From NCBI GenBank assembly GCA_029256305.1, contig JAQSYE010000007.1, forward strand, positions 1-37,417: a stretch of DNA of 37,417 bases, written 5' to 3'. The notes beneath the pieces were generated by a model. That model saw only the letters and a program-made list of their open reading frames with translations. It had not been told where the DNA came from and made no database searches. This document shows, piece after piece, positions 16,321 through 24,845 of the stretch. Each line of letters opens with the position of its first letter. Position 1 is the first letter of the stretch. A program made the translations under genes and the position numbers. Source of the stretch: Lacrimispora sp. GTDB taxonomy: Bacteria > Bacillota > Clostridia > Lachnospirales > Lachnospiraceae.

Positions 16321-17564
16321 GTAATATCACGGCTGAATAAATCCGTCTCTTCCAAAAGACTTTCAATGGTGTCAAGATTTAAACGGTGAAGCAATTCAAT
16401 GACATAAGGATTTTCCGCTGGATGCTGATAGGTTGCCTTATCTCCATATTCGTTGACCAACTCGGTTCCCTCTTCTTTCCCCAGAATGGATCTGGGTCCG
16501 CCTACACAGCCGCCCACGCATCCCATACCTTCATAAAAGTTGGCATCAATCTTCCCGTCCATGATATCCTGAATCATCTTTTTGCATCCTGGGACTCCGT
16601 CTGCCTGCTTGGTACGGATCTGAATTTCCTTTTGCGGGCTGATGGCCTTTACAGTATTTTCTACTGCTTCGCTTACCCCGCCTTTTCTTGCATAGATTCT
16701 ACCGGCTTTTGAGGAATGATCCTTTTCACTTTCTTCCATCACTGCAGGATCAATTCCCAGAGCATCAAAAATATTTTTCACTTCCTGGAACGTAAGAACA
16801 TAATCCACTGCACCTGCCAAATCCTTTTCCCTTGCTTCTGCCTTTTTCGCCAGACAGGGACCGATAAATACAGTCAGCGCATCCGGGTGAAGCGCCTTTA
16901 CCACTTTGGCACATGCAACCATAGGCGATACCGAACCAGGTACGTGTGGAACCAGCTGATGATAGACCTTGCGGATCATGCCGATCCACATGGGGCAACA
17001 GCAGCTGGTCAGCTGATAATCCCCGCTGCCTTTAATGTTTTTATCAAATTCCAAAGCTTCTTTCAGTGTCAGAATATCTGCAAATAAAGCCACCTCAAGC
17101 ATTCCGTCAAATCCCACTTCTTTTAAAGCACTTCTAAGCTTTCCCGGCGTAACATCGCTGGAAAACTGTCCTAAAAATGCCGGAGCTATCATGGCATAAA
17201 CAAGCCCCTTTGCGCTTCTTACCGCTTTGAGGGCAGGAATGATATCCGTACTGGCTTTCAGCTTTTCTCTGACACATCCGTCAATACATTTTTCACAACC
17301 CAGACATAGCTCCGGATCAACCACTACGCCATCTTCCTCTGCCTTTAGTGCTCCAAACGGACACCTCTTAAGACACTCTTTCTGTTCTCCGTCTCCACAG
17401 TCACAGTTATCTGTACGAATTACAATTGGATGCTTTTCGGGATTTAGCAGGCAGTCCAGGTGGTAGGGATCATAGGAATTGCCACTTTCTGTTTCTGCCG
17501 GATCAAAATTCCCCGCCAGTGCCTCACTTACTGTGTGCTCATAGAGTTCTTTAAATGTCTGCAT
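16317..17564 (-). CDS. Monomeric [FeFe] hydrogenase with variant H-cluster motif TSCCCPMW
   Basis: 415 residues. Two N-terminal [4Fe-4S] sites (CDCGDGEQKECLKRCP, 54-69; CLGCEKCIDGC, 87-97) feed the H-cluster domain. The three H-cluster motifs are present: L1 TSCCCPMW (186-193), L2 GPCLAKKAEA (235-244) and L3 EGMGCVGGCVGGPR (345-358). L1 has an extra cysteine compared with TSCCPxW of classical enzymes, a feature I recall for group B (CpIII-like) hydrogenases. It should evolve or take up H2 using ferredoxin, or act as a redox sensor. ATG follows GGGAGG. First gene of a four-gene operon with amidohydrolase, acetyltransferase and ANT(6)-like genes. Confidence 0.88.
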   Translation of the reverse strand: MQTFKELYEHTVSEALAGNFDPAETESGNSYDPYHLDCLLNPEKHPIVIRTDNCDCGDGEQKECLKRCPFGALKAEEDGVVVDPELCLGCEKCIDGCVREKLKASTDIIPALKAVRSAKGLVYAMIAPAFLGQFSSDVTPGKLRSALKEVGFDGMLEVALFADILTLKEALEFDKNIKGSGDYQLTSCCCPMWIGMIRKVYHQLVPHVPGSVSPMVACAKVVKALHPDALTVFIGPCLAKKAEAREKDLAGAVDYVLTFQEVKNIFDALGIDPAVMEESEKDHSSKAGRIYARKGGVSEAVENTVKAISPQKEIQIRTKQADGVPGCKKMIQDIMDGKIDANFYEGMGCVGGCVGGPRSILGKEEGTELVNEYGDKATYQHPAENPYVIELLHRLNLDTIESLLEETDLFSRDIT

Positions 17565-17666
17565 AAATTACCTCCCGCATGTATGCTTTCTATTTTTTAT
17601 CGCATAATCCTCTGTATTGCTTTAGACTTTCATATATTACCCTTATCATTCCTTTTTTCTTTCTTA

Positions 17667-18251
17667 CTATTCCGATAAGCTCATCATAACGGACGAGCTG
17701 TTAACATATAAGTCCTTTGTAATTGCGTATAAAGCGCAGTCACAGATTCCCGTGTTGTTCTTTCCCGCCTGACGCATGGTACCCTCATACTGCATTCCGG
17801 CCGCCTTCATAACTCTGCCGGAGTTTGGATTATTGGTATCATGCCTTGCGCATACCCGGTTAAAGCCAGCTTTTTCAAATAGAAAACCCATTACTGCCTT
17901 TAACGCTTCCGTCATAATCCCTTTTCTCCAGTATTCTTCGCCAATGCAGTATCCAATTTCTGCCGCCTCAATCTCTTCGTTCATGTGTACCACCCCGATA
18001 CTGCCAATGGCCTGATGGTTCTCCTTCCATTCAATACACCAGTTGAAATTCTTAGGATTTTCATAATCCTTTACCCATACGTCAAGAATCTCCCCGGAAT
18101 CCGCCTCCGTCTTATGAACCGGCCAGGTTAAAAACCTGGTCACATGACCACTGTTTGCCCAATTATGATACATATCATGGGCATCCCCCCTATGAAACTG
18201 ACGTAATACCAACCTCTCTGTTTCCAAAACAACCGAGCCCAAGAAATTCAT
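17667..18251 (-). CDS. GNAT acetyltransferase, RimJ/RimL-like
   Basis: About 194 residues. It begins MNFLGSVVLETERLVLRQF, the hallmark of RimJ/RimL-type N-acetyltransferases, and contains the acetyl-CoA loop region GEEYWRKGIMTEALKAVMGFLFE and VCARHDTNNPNSGRVMKAAGM. It probably acetylates an amino group of a protein N-terminus or small molecule. A GTG at 18269 extends the frame but overlaps the ribosome binding site GGGGAGG, so ATG 18251 is preferred. It lies about 100 nt upstream of the hydrogenase gene and may or may not be co-transcribed. Confidence 0.88.
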   Translation of the reverse strand: MNFLGSVVLETERLVLRQFHRGDAHDMYHNWANSGHVTRFLTWPVHKTEADSGEILDVWVKDYENPKNFNWCIEWKENHQAIGSIGVVHMNEEIEAAEIGYCIGEEYWRKGIMTEALKAVMGFLFEKAGFNRVCARHDTNNPNSGRVMKAAGMQYEGTMRQAGKNNTGICDCALYAITKDLYVNSSSVMMSLSE

Positions 18252-18340
18252 CTTATAACACCTCCCCACTGACTTCTTTAACTGGAAAAGTCATCCAAAA
18301 TAATAACTTTATCATACCATATTTATCATTAAGGGAAAAC

Positions 18341-18372
18341 AAAAAAATAAGGGCAGTATCCCGCTGCCCCTT
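18341..18372 (-). terminator. Intrinsic terminator after DUF4825-like gene
   Basis: AAGGGCAG (18349-18356) pairs with the complementary arm ending at 18372; on the minus strand it is followed by seven T residues (complement of 18341-18347). It ends the operon that starts at the diguanylate cyclase gene. Confidence 0.8.
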
Positions 18373-18385
18373 CTCACTCTTTATG

Positions 18386-19138
18386 TCAATTCAACTCCAG
18401 CAATTCCATCAATTCCTGGACTTTTTCTGGACTTTCTGATAACGTCTTGATATCCTTCCCTGCTTTCTTGTTCCCGTCCTCTGCAGTTCGTGTAACGGTC
18501 ACTGTCTCATCACCGCTTTTGTAGGTCCAGGAAACCTCATCACAGTTATCAACCATAGCCATCAGTGCAATCCCGTAAGATTCCATCCTGGAATCAAAGG
18601 AGATCCTGTCTGCCACCGACACCTCTTCTTCAAAATTCAAAGTCCAGCCAAACGGTTCCTTTGCTGTCTGCAAGGCATTTTTATAATTTCCAAGACTTTT
18701 ACTGATTTCCAAAATTTCTGCAATCCGGTTGTTCCCAGGCATATCACCGATATAAGGATTTCTTGCATCATATAAAGCAAGAGCCTTCTTTGAAATGATA
18801 AATCCATCGGATTTTACCACATCCCCGTTTACGGTCAGTTCACCCTGCGATAAATCATATTCAACAAAAAAAGTCCGGCCTTTCTTCCAAAATGACGGCA
18901 GGCATTCATATACCAGCAATTTTCCGCCAGCAATTTTGGTACGACTGACCGCCCTCTGCGAATGACTGATCTCCCCTTTTATTTTCAGCTTATTTCCGTT
19001 TACAGTCATCTCTTTTTGGTAATCTTCTGTTAAAGTACCAGCTATAAACTGTTTGTATGCAGCAATCGCCAGACCAATCAATACAATACAAAGAATTACA
19101 GGCAGCACTCCATACCTACGCTTTTTCTTCTCAGTCAT
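18386..19138 (-). CDS. Membrane-anchored DUF4825-like protein
   Basis: 250 residues. A basic N-terminus (MTEKKKRRYG) and one membrane segment (about 10-30) anchor a soluble domain probably outside the membrane. The region ARNPYIGDMPGNNRIAEI, then LQTAKEPFGWTLNFEE and a segment predicting short beta strands (EVSWTYKSGDETVTVTR), resembles the DUF4825 domain, often found on BlaR1-like or anti-sigma-type proteins. The family call is from pattern memory. It is the last gene of the cyclase-Nramp-C39 operon, 38 nt after the C39-like gene. Confidence 0.55.
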   Translation of the reverse strand: MTEKKKRRYGVLPVILCIVLIGLAIAAYKQFIAGTLTEDYQKEMTVNGNKLKIKGEISHSQRAVSRTKIAGGKLLVYECLPSFWKKGRTFFVEYDLSQGELTVNGDVVKSDGFIISKKALALYDARNPYIGDMPGNNRIAEILEISKSLGNYKNALQTAKEPFGWTLNFEEEVSVADRISFDSRMESYGIALMAMVDNCDEVSWTYKSGDETVTVTRTAEDGNKKAGKDIKTLSESPEKVQELMELLELN

Positions 19139-19176
19139 ATCGTTATTTAGTTCCTTTCCCTCCTAAGCTGATACCG

Positions 19177-19797
19177 TCAGATATAGTACTCGATGGTATC
19201 AGCCAGTCTTCTTTGCGTCTCTCTGTTAAACAGGATTGTAGCCTCTCTTGTTTCTACCGGACCAAGTGCATATGGTTCCTTACCCGTGCCATTCACCATT
19301 TCCCACGGGACCTTCCGGTTTCTGATGCATGGCATATCCGTAATCAGCTCCAGATTTTTCTGCTTAAATGGTTTTTTCCTGTAATAGGGATCAAACAGAT
19401 AAACAAAATCCTGATCGTAGCCTGTTATCAGCACATAATGCCAGCAGCCATACATAACTCTGGCAACCACAGCACCTCCCTGCTGAAGTCCGTATACTAT
19501 CTTGCTGTTCTCTCCAAGATACACCTCTTTTCCCATTAAGTATTCACTTTGGACGGGAAACTTTTTTACTTTTCCAAACTGGTTAAACCAATTGCTCATA
19601 AACATCATCGCCATCTGAGAGGTTCCATTTTTACCAAATTCTCCTTTTGTATTGTAAGAATCAAGGCAAAATAACATGATGTGCTTGATAATATCAGGAG
19701 GTATCTCCTCCCTTCGGAAAAGAAAACTCATGGCATTCAGTAAGGTTGTCGGTCCGCAATCATATTCTGTCACCTGATAGCTTAATGGGTTTTTCAT
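19177..19797 (-). CDS. C39-like papain-fold cysteine peptidase, cytosolic
   Basis: 206 residues without a signal peptide. YQVTEYDCGPTTLLNAMSFL gives Cys14 with Gln8 six residues before it, as in C39 peptidases; GCWHYVLITGYD gives His120 and VYLFDPYYRKKPF gives Asp136. So all catalytic residues are in order in a stand-alone domain. Classical C39 domains are fused to bacteriocin-exporting ABC transporters, but none is nearby. It starts 4 nt after the Nramp gene. It may process a cellular peptide or be an immunity or regulatory protease; no substrate is visible. Confidence 0.75.
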   Translation of the reverse strand: MKNPLSYQVTEYDCGPTTLLNAMSFLFRREEIPPDIIKHIMLFCLDSYNTKGEFGKNGTSQMAMMFMSNWFNQFGKVKKFPVQSEYLMGKEVYLGENSKIVYGLQQGGAVVARVMYGCWHYVLITGYDQDFVYLFDPYYRKKPFKQKNLELITDMPCIRNRKVPWEMVNGTGKEPYALGPVETREATILFNRETQRRLADTIEYYI

Positions 19798-19801
19798 TTG
19801 T

Positions 19802-21067
19802 TCAGCCCTTTCCTACGGCGATTAAAAGCATTATATTTAAAACCGTCAATATCACACCAATGGCAATAAGAAAAGACTTATCCCGAAGTCCATTTTTATA
19901 TTTTCCCATAACTTTCTCTGAGGACGTAAGATATATTTGCAAAAATACGGTAATGGGAAGCTGCACACTTAAAAGCATCTGGCTGTATATCAACCCTTTG
20001 AACGGATCACGAATGAGGAAAATAATAAAAGTAGCAATCACCAGAATCCATGTCACTCCAAACCTGGTATGAGGATCATCGGGATCATAAGGCTCGCCGA
20101 ACATTCCCGCAAATATGGACCCTCCTGCCATACCCGCAGTCGTGGTAGACGCAATTCCCGAAAACAGCAGTGCTGCAGCGAAAATGATACTTGCTCCCTG
20201 ACCTACCAGCGGTTTTAACATCTGAGCAGCCTGTCCCAGCTCTGAGACATGCTCACCTCTACTGAAAAATGTAGTTGCTGCCAGTATAATCATCGCGCTG
20301 TTGATTGCCCAACCAATTACCATGGATAGTATGGTATCAGCAAATTCGTATTTCAATTGAAGCTTCTGTATGGATTCATCCTCTAAATTCCATTGTCTGC
20401 TCTGAATAATCTCTGAGTGAAGAAATAAATTGTGAGGCATAACCACTGCCCCCAGCACAGACATAATAATGAGCATGGAACCCTTGGGAAACTGAATGGT
20501 TGTCCAGCCTGTTACCGCCTGATTCCAATCCACATTTACCATGCTCAGTTCATAGATAAAAGACAGACCAATGATGGAGACAAAACCAATGATCCATTTT
20601 TCCAGTTTCTGATAAGAATTGGTAAACAGCATCCACAAAATCAGGGCCAGTACGAGAACAGACGCCAGTTTTACCGGAATCCGAAACAGCAGATTAAGCG
20701 CGATTGCCGCTCCAAGAATCTCCGCCATTGCAGTGGAAATCGCCGCTAGAACTGCGGTTGACAAGACAATTTTAGAAAGCCATGGTTTTAAATGCTTGTG
20801 AGCTGCCTCTGCCAGACAGTCTCCTGTTACAATCCCTAAATGTGCCACATTATGTTGGAGCATAATCAACATAATCGTTGAAAGAGTTACCATCCAAAGC
20901 AGTGTATATCCATAATCCGACCCCGCTGCAATATTGGAAGCCCAGTTTCCAGGATCAATAAATCCTACTGTAACCAAAAGCCCAGGTCCCACGTAATGAA
21001 GCAATTCCTTCAATCCAAACTTGGGCTTATGATGCTTTGTTTTTTCTTTATTAAATAAGTCAAACAT
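19802..21067 (-). CDS. Nramp-family divalent metal (Mn2+/Fe2+) transporter
   Basis: 421 residues with about 11 membrane segments. The TM1 metal-binding motif is present as VGFIDPGNWASNIAAGS, and the TM6 motif as VVMPHNLFLHSEI with the conserved Met-Pro-His. These residues bind Mn2+ or Fe2+ in characterised MntH proteins, so proton-coupled uptake of Mn or Fe is likely. The gene lies 5 nt after the diguanylate cyclase gene and 4 nt before the C39-like gene. No yybP-ykoY type Mn riboswitch was recognised upstream. Confidence 0.93.
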   Translation of the reverse strand: MFDLFNKEKTKHHKPKFGLKELLHYVGPGLLVTVGFIDPGNWASNIAAGSDYGYTLLWMVTLSTIMLIMLQHNVAHLGIVTGDCLAEAAHKHLKPWLSKIVLSTAVLAAISTAMAEILGAAIALNLLFRIPVKLASVLVLALILWMLFTNSYQKLEKWIIGFVSIIGLSFIYELSMVNVDWNQAVTGWTTIQFPKGSMLIIMSVLGAVVMPHNLFLHSEIIQSRQWNLEDESIQKLQLKYEFADTILSMVIGWAINSAMIILAATTFFSRGEHVSELGQAAQMLKPLVGQGASIIFAAALLFSGIASTTTAGMAGGSIFAGMFGEPYDPDDPHTRFGVTWILVIATFIIFLIRDPFKGLIYSQMLLSVQLPITVFLQIYLTSSEKVMGKYKNGLRDKSFLIAIGVILTVLNIMLLIAVGKG

Positions 21068-21072
21068 GACAG

Positions 21073-22239
21073 TTAACCTCCCTTCTGTTTCTCTGGTACT
21101 ATCTCATCTTCATGTACCCGTATGGTATCTCTTGTAATTTTTGCCCGATATAATGCCTGGTCTGCACTCATAAACAATCTGGCGGCATTCATTCCACTCT
21201 CATATTGTGCCAATCCAAAGCTGGCAGACATCTGCAATCCAGGATGCTCTTTAAATTTTATCTTCTTTAATTTATCCTGAATTAGAACCGCCATCTCATA
21301 TGCTTCGTTTATGTCAGTATTATTAAATATAAGGCAGAACTCATCTCCGCCATACCGGTAAACAATTGCCTTCTCACAGCTGTTTTTTAACAGTTGTGCG
21401 AAGGCTATGAGGCATTTATCACCGGTCTGATGCCCCCACCCGTCATTAATATTTTTAAATTTATCTATATCTGTAATACCAAATATATAGTGATCACGGG
21501 GATTGCAGTCTTCTAAGTCTCTCATTGCATCATGGAGTGCTTTCCGGTTATAGATCCCTGTCAGCTCATCCATCTTCAGCCGTTTCTTCAATGTAACCCG
21601 TTCCTCTTCAATACGGATACTTGCCCGGTTCTTTCGACGCTCGTAGTGTATTACCACCATACATATCATTGATACAGAGAACATAATAAACAGTGATATG
21701 AGAAAATTCCCCAGTCTGAGTGTACTTTGAAAAATTGTGGGTTTGTCCAAATCCCAAGTAATAAACAGCTCAGAAATCACCAGTAAAACCACTCCACTGA
21801 CAGAAGTACAGAGCGTAACCTGATAACTTGCATAGACTGTAGTTAAAATCACAGCTGTAACAAACACATAATATGTAACTGAGAATGCACTGTGGGCCGT
21901 AAACAGGGAAAAGCAGATAACTGTATTGATTATGGATACCGTATAGATCTTTGCAGTCTGAGATACCTTACCTGATTTCACCACTGCATGGTTGATGGCT
22001 ATGCATAATGCATTCACACCGCTGGGCACCAGAATAAATTTAAATACATACCTTGGAACCGTAGTACTTAGCATATCCGAATGGACCAGTATGATACCCA
22101 TAATGCATTCCACGATCAGCGCAAATATTACCATTCCGATCGATATTCTATAATGAAGGCTGAGCCAGTCTTTATCAATCCTTAAGTACTCCTTCTGTAT
22201 CTCATTTACATGCGGGGTTTCATTGGGTTCGGCTGCCAT
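21073..22239 (-). CDS. Membrane-bound diguanylate cyclase (GGDEF)
   Basis: 388 residues. About six membrane segments fill the N-terminal half (roughly 33-200), followed by a short helix and a GGDEF domain starting MDELTGIYNRKAL and containing YRYGGDEFCLIF, an intact active site that should make c-di-GMP. The inhibitory RxxD site expected just upstream is replaced by CEKA, so product inhibition is probably absent. No EAL domain. Ribosome binding site is CAGGAG. It has its own promoter at 22277-22305 and is the first gene of an operon with the Nramp transporter, C39-like peptidase and DUF4825-like protein. Confidence 0.93.
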   Translation of the reverse strand: MAAEPNETPHVNEIQKEYLRIDKDWLSLHYRISIGMVIFALIVECIMGIILVHSDMLSTTVPRYVFKFILVPSGVNALCIAINHAVVKSGKVSQTAKIYTVSIINTVICFSLFTAHSAFSVTYYVFVTAVILTTVYASYQVTLCTSVSGVVLLVISELFITWDLDKPTIFQSTLRLGNFLISLFIMFSVSMICMVVIHYERRKNRASIRIEEERVTLKKRLKMDELTGIYNRKALHDAMRDLEDCNPRDHYIFGITDIDKFKNINDGWGHQTGDKCLIAFAQLLKNSCEKAIVYRYGGDEFCLIFNNTDINEAYEMAVLIQDKLKKIKFKEHPGLQMSASFGLAQYESGMNAARLFMSADQALYRAKITRDTIRVHEDEIVPEKQKGG

Positions 22240-22276
22240 AGGTTTCTCCTGCTTTCCCTGTTCCTTTTATTCTGAA

Positions 22277-22305
22277 ATTGTATCACCAGTCTGTTAAACC
22301 GTCAA
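22277..22305 (-). promoter_or_regulatory. Sigma-A promoter of cyclase-Nramp operon
   Basis: On the minus strand TTGACG (complement of 22300-22305), a 17-bp spacer and TACAAT (complement of 22277-22282) match the sigma-A consensus and lie about 40 bp before the GGDEF gene start. Confidence 0.75.
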
Positions 22306-22359
22306 TTTCTTTCATGGCAGCCTGTTAAAAATTATAACAAATCATTTATAAAAATTTAT

Positions 22360-23235
22360 TCACGTATGAGCCAACTCCGGAATCCGCAAACATTCCCGTT
22401 CAATACAATCTAACGCTGCACCTTTTACATGCAGCACTGTATCACTATCCTTAATTTTTCTGCAGGTAAAGCCCTGTTGAGCAATGGGGGAAAAGCCAAG
22501 CACCAGACTCCTTACCTCTCTGCCAAAAGCTGCTGCAATCCGGTCTAAATTTACCTTTTCAGGCCCAAAGACCTGGTGCAAATACAACTGCCCTTTTTCT
22601 AAACTGGCGAAAACATAAGCATCCTGCTCCGGTATGAAATATATATTTTTGCTCATATAGTCCAACGCATAAAACATGGTAAGTTCCCAACGGCTTTCCA
22701 ACCATAAACTACTCTGTGGGCAGCTTTCTTTTATACTTTCCTGCAGCTTCAAAAGATTATCGCTTTCTTCTATCTGAACTTTTAATACGGCTTCATCCTT
22801 ATCAATGGTTACAGCTTTTACATATTCAAACTCATCCGATCTCCTAAAACCAAATTTCGGATAAAAATCCAGTACACTTTCATTGGCAAATAAAAACCAG
22901 CCATCTGCCTTTCCTTCGTAATCATTTTGGATTTCCTGCATCAGCTGTCTGATCATCCCCTGATTCCTGCAGGATTTGCTGGTCATTACCGTACCCAGCT
23001 GAATGTATTGCTTCAGTTCCCCATTTTCCCGAAATGACATGGGACTTACTGAAACATTTGCCAAGACCTCATCTCCCTTAAGGATCGAATAAGGAATGTA
23101 ATTGTTCTTCCAGTAACCATTCTGATACCAGTTTTCAAAGTCCAGACCAAATATCTGCCCTGCAAGCTGGTTAAAACTTTTTCTTGCTCTTTCGTCATCC
23201 TGATATCCTTTTCTAAATACGTAACTATCTCTCAT
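22360..23235 (-). CDS. GNAT acetyltransferase, Eis-like two-domain type
   Basis: 291 residues. The N-terminal half has a GNAT fold: QYIQLGTVMTSKSCRNQGMIRQLMQEI carries the acetyl-CoA loop and WFLFANESVLDFYPKFGFRR the C-terminal strand. The second half is a smaller domain like that in Eis-type acetyltransferases. It probably acetylates an amine of a small molecule. It lies 15 nt downstream of the ABC-2 permease gene and closes the ABC operon. Confidence 0.82.
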   Translation of the reverse strand: MRDSYVFRKGYQDDERARKSFNQLAGQIFGLDFENWYQNGYWKNNYIPYSILKGDEVLANVSVSPMSFRENGELKQYIQLGTVMTSKSCRNQGMIRQLMQEIQNDYEGKADGWFLFANESVLDFYPKFGFRRSDEFEYVKAVTIDKDEAVLKVQIEESDNLLKLQESIKESCPQSSLWLESRWELTMFYALDYMSKNIYFIPEQDAYVFASLEKGQLYLHQVFGPEKVNLDRIAAAFGREVRSLVLGFSPIAQQGFTCRKIKDSDTVLHVKGAALDCIERECLRIPELAHT

Positions 23236-23250
23236 CTTACACCTCTCCTT

Positions 23251-24054
23251 TTACGAACTTGCACTGTTATAATGCCGTATCCCTTGTTTCCACACGAAAG
23301 CCGTCAGCAGGGCAAAGTCTGCTGCAACCAAAACTCCCCACATCGCTCTGGTGAAAGTCATCTCCCCTGTCAGGAACTGAACCGGCAGGGTCGCCATAAT
23401 CCCATAAGGCAGAATCATATAAAAAATTACTTTATAAATCCCGTAAAACACAATTCCTGGCAGTTGCATACATAAGGTAAGTCCTGCTTCCTCCAGTATG
23501 ATTGCGTTTCCACTGGTTAATATAAAAAACGAAAGAGATCGAATCAGTACCTCTACCAGATAATACAACACAGTCATAATCCCAATCCAGAACACATATC
23601 CCAGTACCAGAAACGGAGTGATCTTAACTCCCCCTTCCTTAATCCCATAAGCAATAAGCACTCCGCTTAGAAACAAAAGAGGAACAGACCCGGGATTGAC
23701 CCGTTCAAAAGTTAGCCGCAGCAAAGGACTTACCGGTTTTGTCAGATACAGATCCATATCTCCATTTTTAATTTTATCCGGAATATTATTTATTCCGAAA
23801 AAATATATTACCATATTGAAAGCATTAATCATAGAAAATGTCCCAATATAAAGAATCATCTGGCCCTTTCCCCATGTACCGATGCGGTCAACATTGGAAT
23901 AGACTGCCTCAAATACACACAGCTGGACCAGAAAAACACAGCTGTCCACAAAGAATGGTCCGAAAAACCCCAGCCGGAACATCATCAAATTCTGAAGCCG
24001 CATATTGATTAAAACACGGACTACCCGTAAATTTCTTTTTATTCTGCTCATCAT
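23251..24054 (-). CDS. ABC-2 type permease (COG3694-like)
   Basis: 267 residues with about six hydrophobic segments. The layout matches the permease of a three-part ABC-2 system (ATPase, two permeases) found widely in Firmicutes, with MRLQNLMMFRLGFFGPFF at the start and a conserved KNGDMDLYLTKPVSPL segment. It starts 4 nt inside the end of the preceding permease gene. It probably exports an unknown small molecule together with that permease and the ATPase. Confidence 0.82.
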   Translation of the reverse strand: MMSRIKRNLRVVRVLINMRLQNLMMFRLGFFGPFFVDSCVFLVQLCVFEAVYSNVDRIGTWGKGQMILYIGTFSMINAFNMVIYFFGINNIPDKIKNGDMDLYLTKPVSPLLRLTFERVNPGSVPLLFLSGVLIAYGIKEGGVKITPFLVLGYVFWIGIMTVLYYLVEVLIRSLSFFILTSGNAIILEEAGLTLCMQLPGIVFYGIYKVIFYMILPYGIMATLPVQFLTGEMTFTRAMWGVLVAADFALLTAFVWKQGIRHYNSASS

Positions 24055-24845
24055 ATTCCCACCCCATCATACTTAACCCTGTAATTTTGCCAAGTAGCAT
24101 GAATGACTGCCTGAAGAACCACACACCAGCACGAAAGGACCAGAAGTCCCATTCCCAGTTCTCCCTTAATCCTCCCGATAAACAGCATGGATGGAAGATA
24201 TGTCACATAATAAAACGGAAACGCCTTCATAACCAGAACAATCCCTTCCGGCAGCAAAGTAAGGGGGATGATGCTTCCTGTAACAAAAGCCACCAGATTG
24301 TCTTTTATCATGAGAAATGTTTCGATTTCCTCATATTTTAAAGTAAGCAAACCCAGATAATAGTTTAGTTGTGCCATAAAAAAGAGCCCCAGAATAATTA
24401 AAATCACCGCTCCTGCCAGGACAACCGGGTCCGACACAAATACAAACCTGATTCGAAATATAAAAATCCAGAGGACAGAGGTTATAAAATAAATGAATAG
24501 ATTAAAAAACACCACGCCCATTTCCATGGCAATAAAGTATCCCTGTATATTTATCGGAATGATCATGTATTTGGAAAATGTTCCATTTCTGATTCTCTGA
24601 CTGATCTCCCGGCTCACTTTGGAAGACATATCCAGCTGTGTAAGGAAAGAACTGATGATATAGTAAGACATCATGCTGTTAATGGTGAAGCCAGTCACCT
24701 TATCTCTGCCTGCAAATATAGTTCCCCAAAGCAGTGAAGCAAACACAATCTTCGTTAATGTAAACAAAATCTGAATGATAAAATCTCCCCGCCAGGCTAT
24801 CTGAGTCTTTATATAAATTTTGACAATCTCCAGGTATTTACGCAA
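24051..24845 (-). CDS. ABC-2 type permease (COG4587-like)
   Basis: 264 residues with about six hydrophobic segments and the typical start MRKYLEIVKIYIKTQIAWRGDF. ISQRIRNGTFSKYMIIPIN is the conserved cytosolic loop of this permease group. It overlaps the stop of the ATPase gene by 8 nt and the next permease gene by 4 nt, consistent with a heterodimeric membrane channel. The substrate is unknown. Confidence 0.82.
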   Translation of the reverse strand: MRKYLEIVKIYIKTQIAWRGDFIIQILFTLTKIVFASLLWGTIFAGRDKVTGFTINSMMSYYIISSFLTQLDMSSKVSREISQRIRNGTFSKYMIIPINIQGYFIAMEMGVVFFNLFIYFITSVLWIFIFRIRFVFVSDPVVLAGAVILIILGLFFMAQLNYYLGLLTLKYEEIETFLMIKDNLVAFVTGSIIPLTLLPEGIVLVMKAFPFYYVTYLPSMLFIGRIKGELGMGLLVLSCWCVVLQAVIHATWQNYRVKYDGVGI

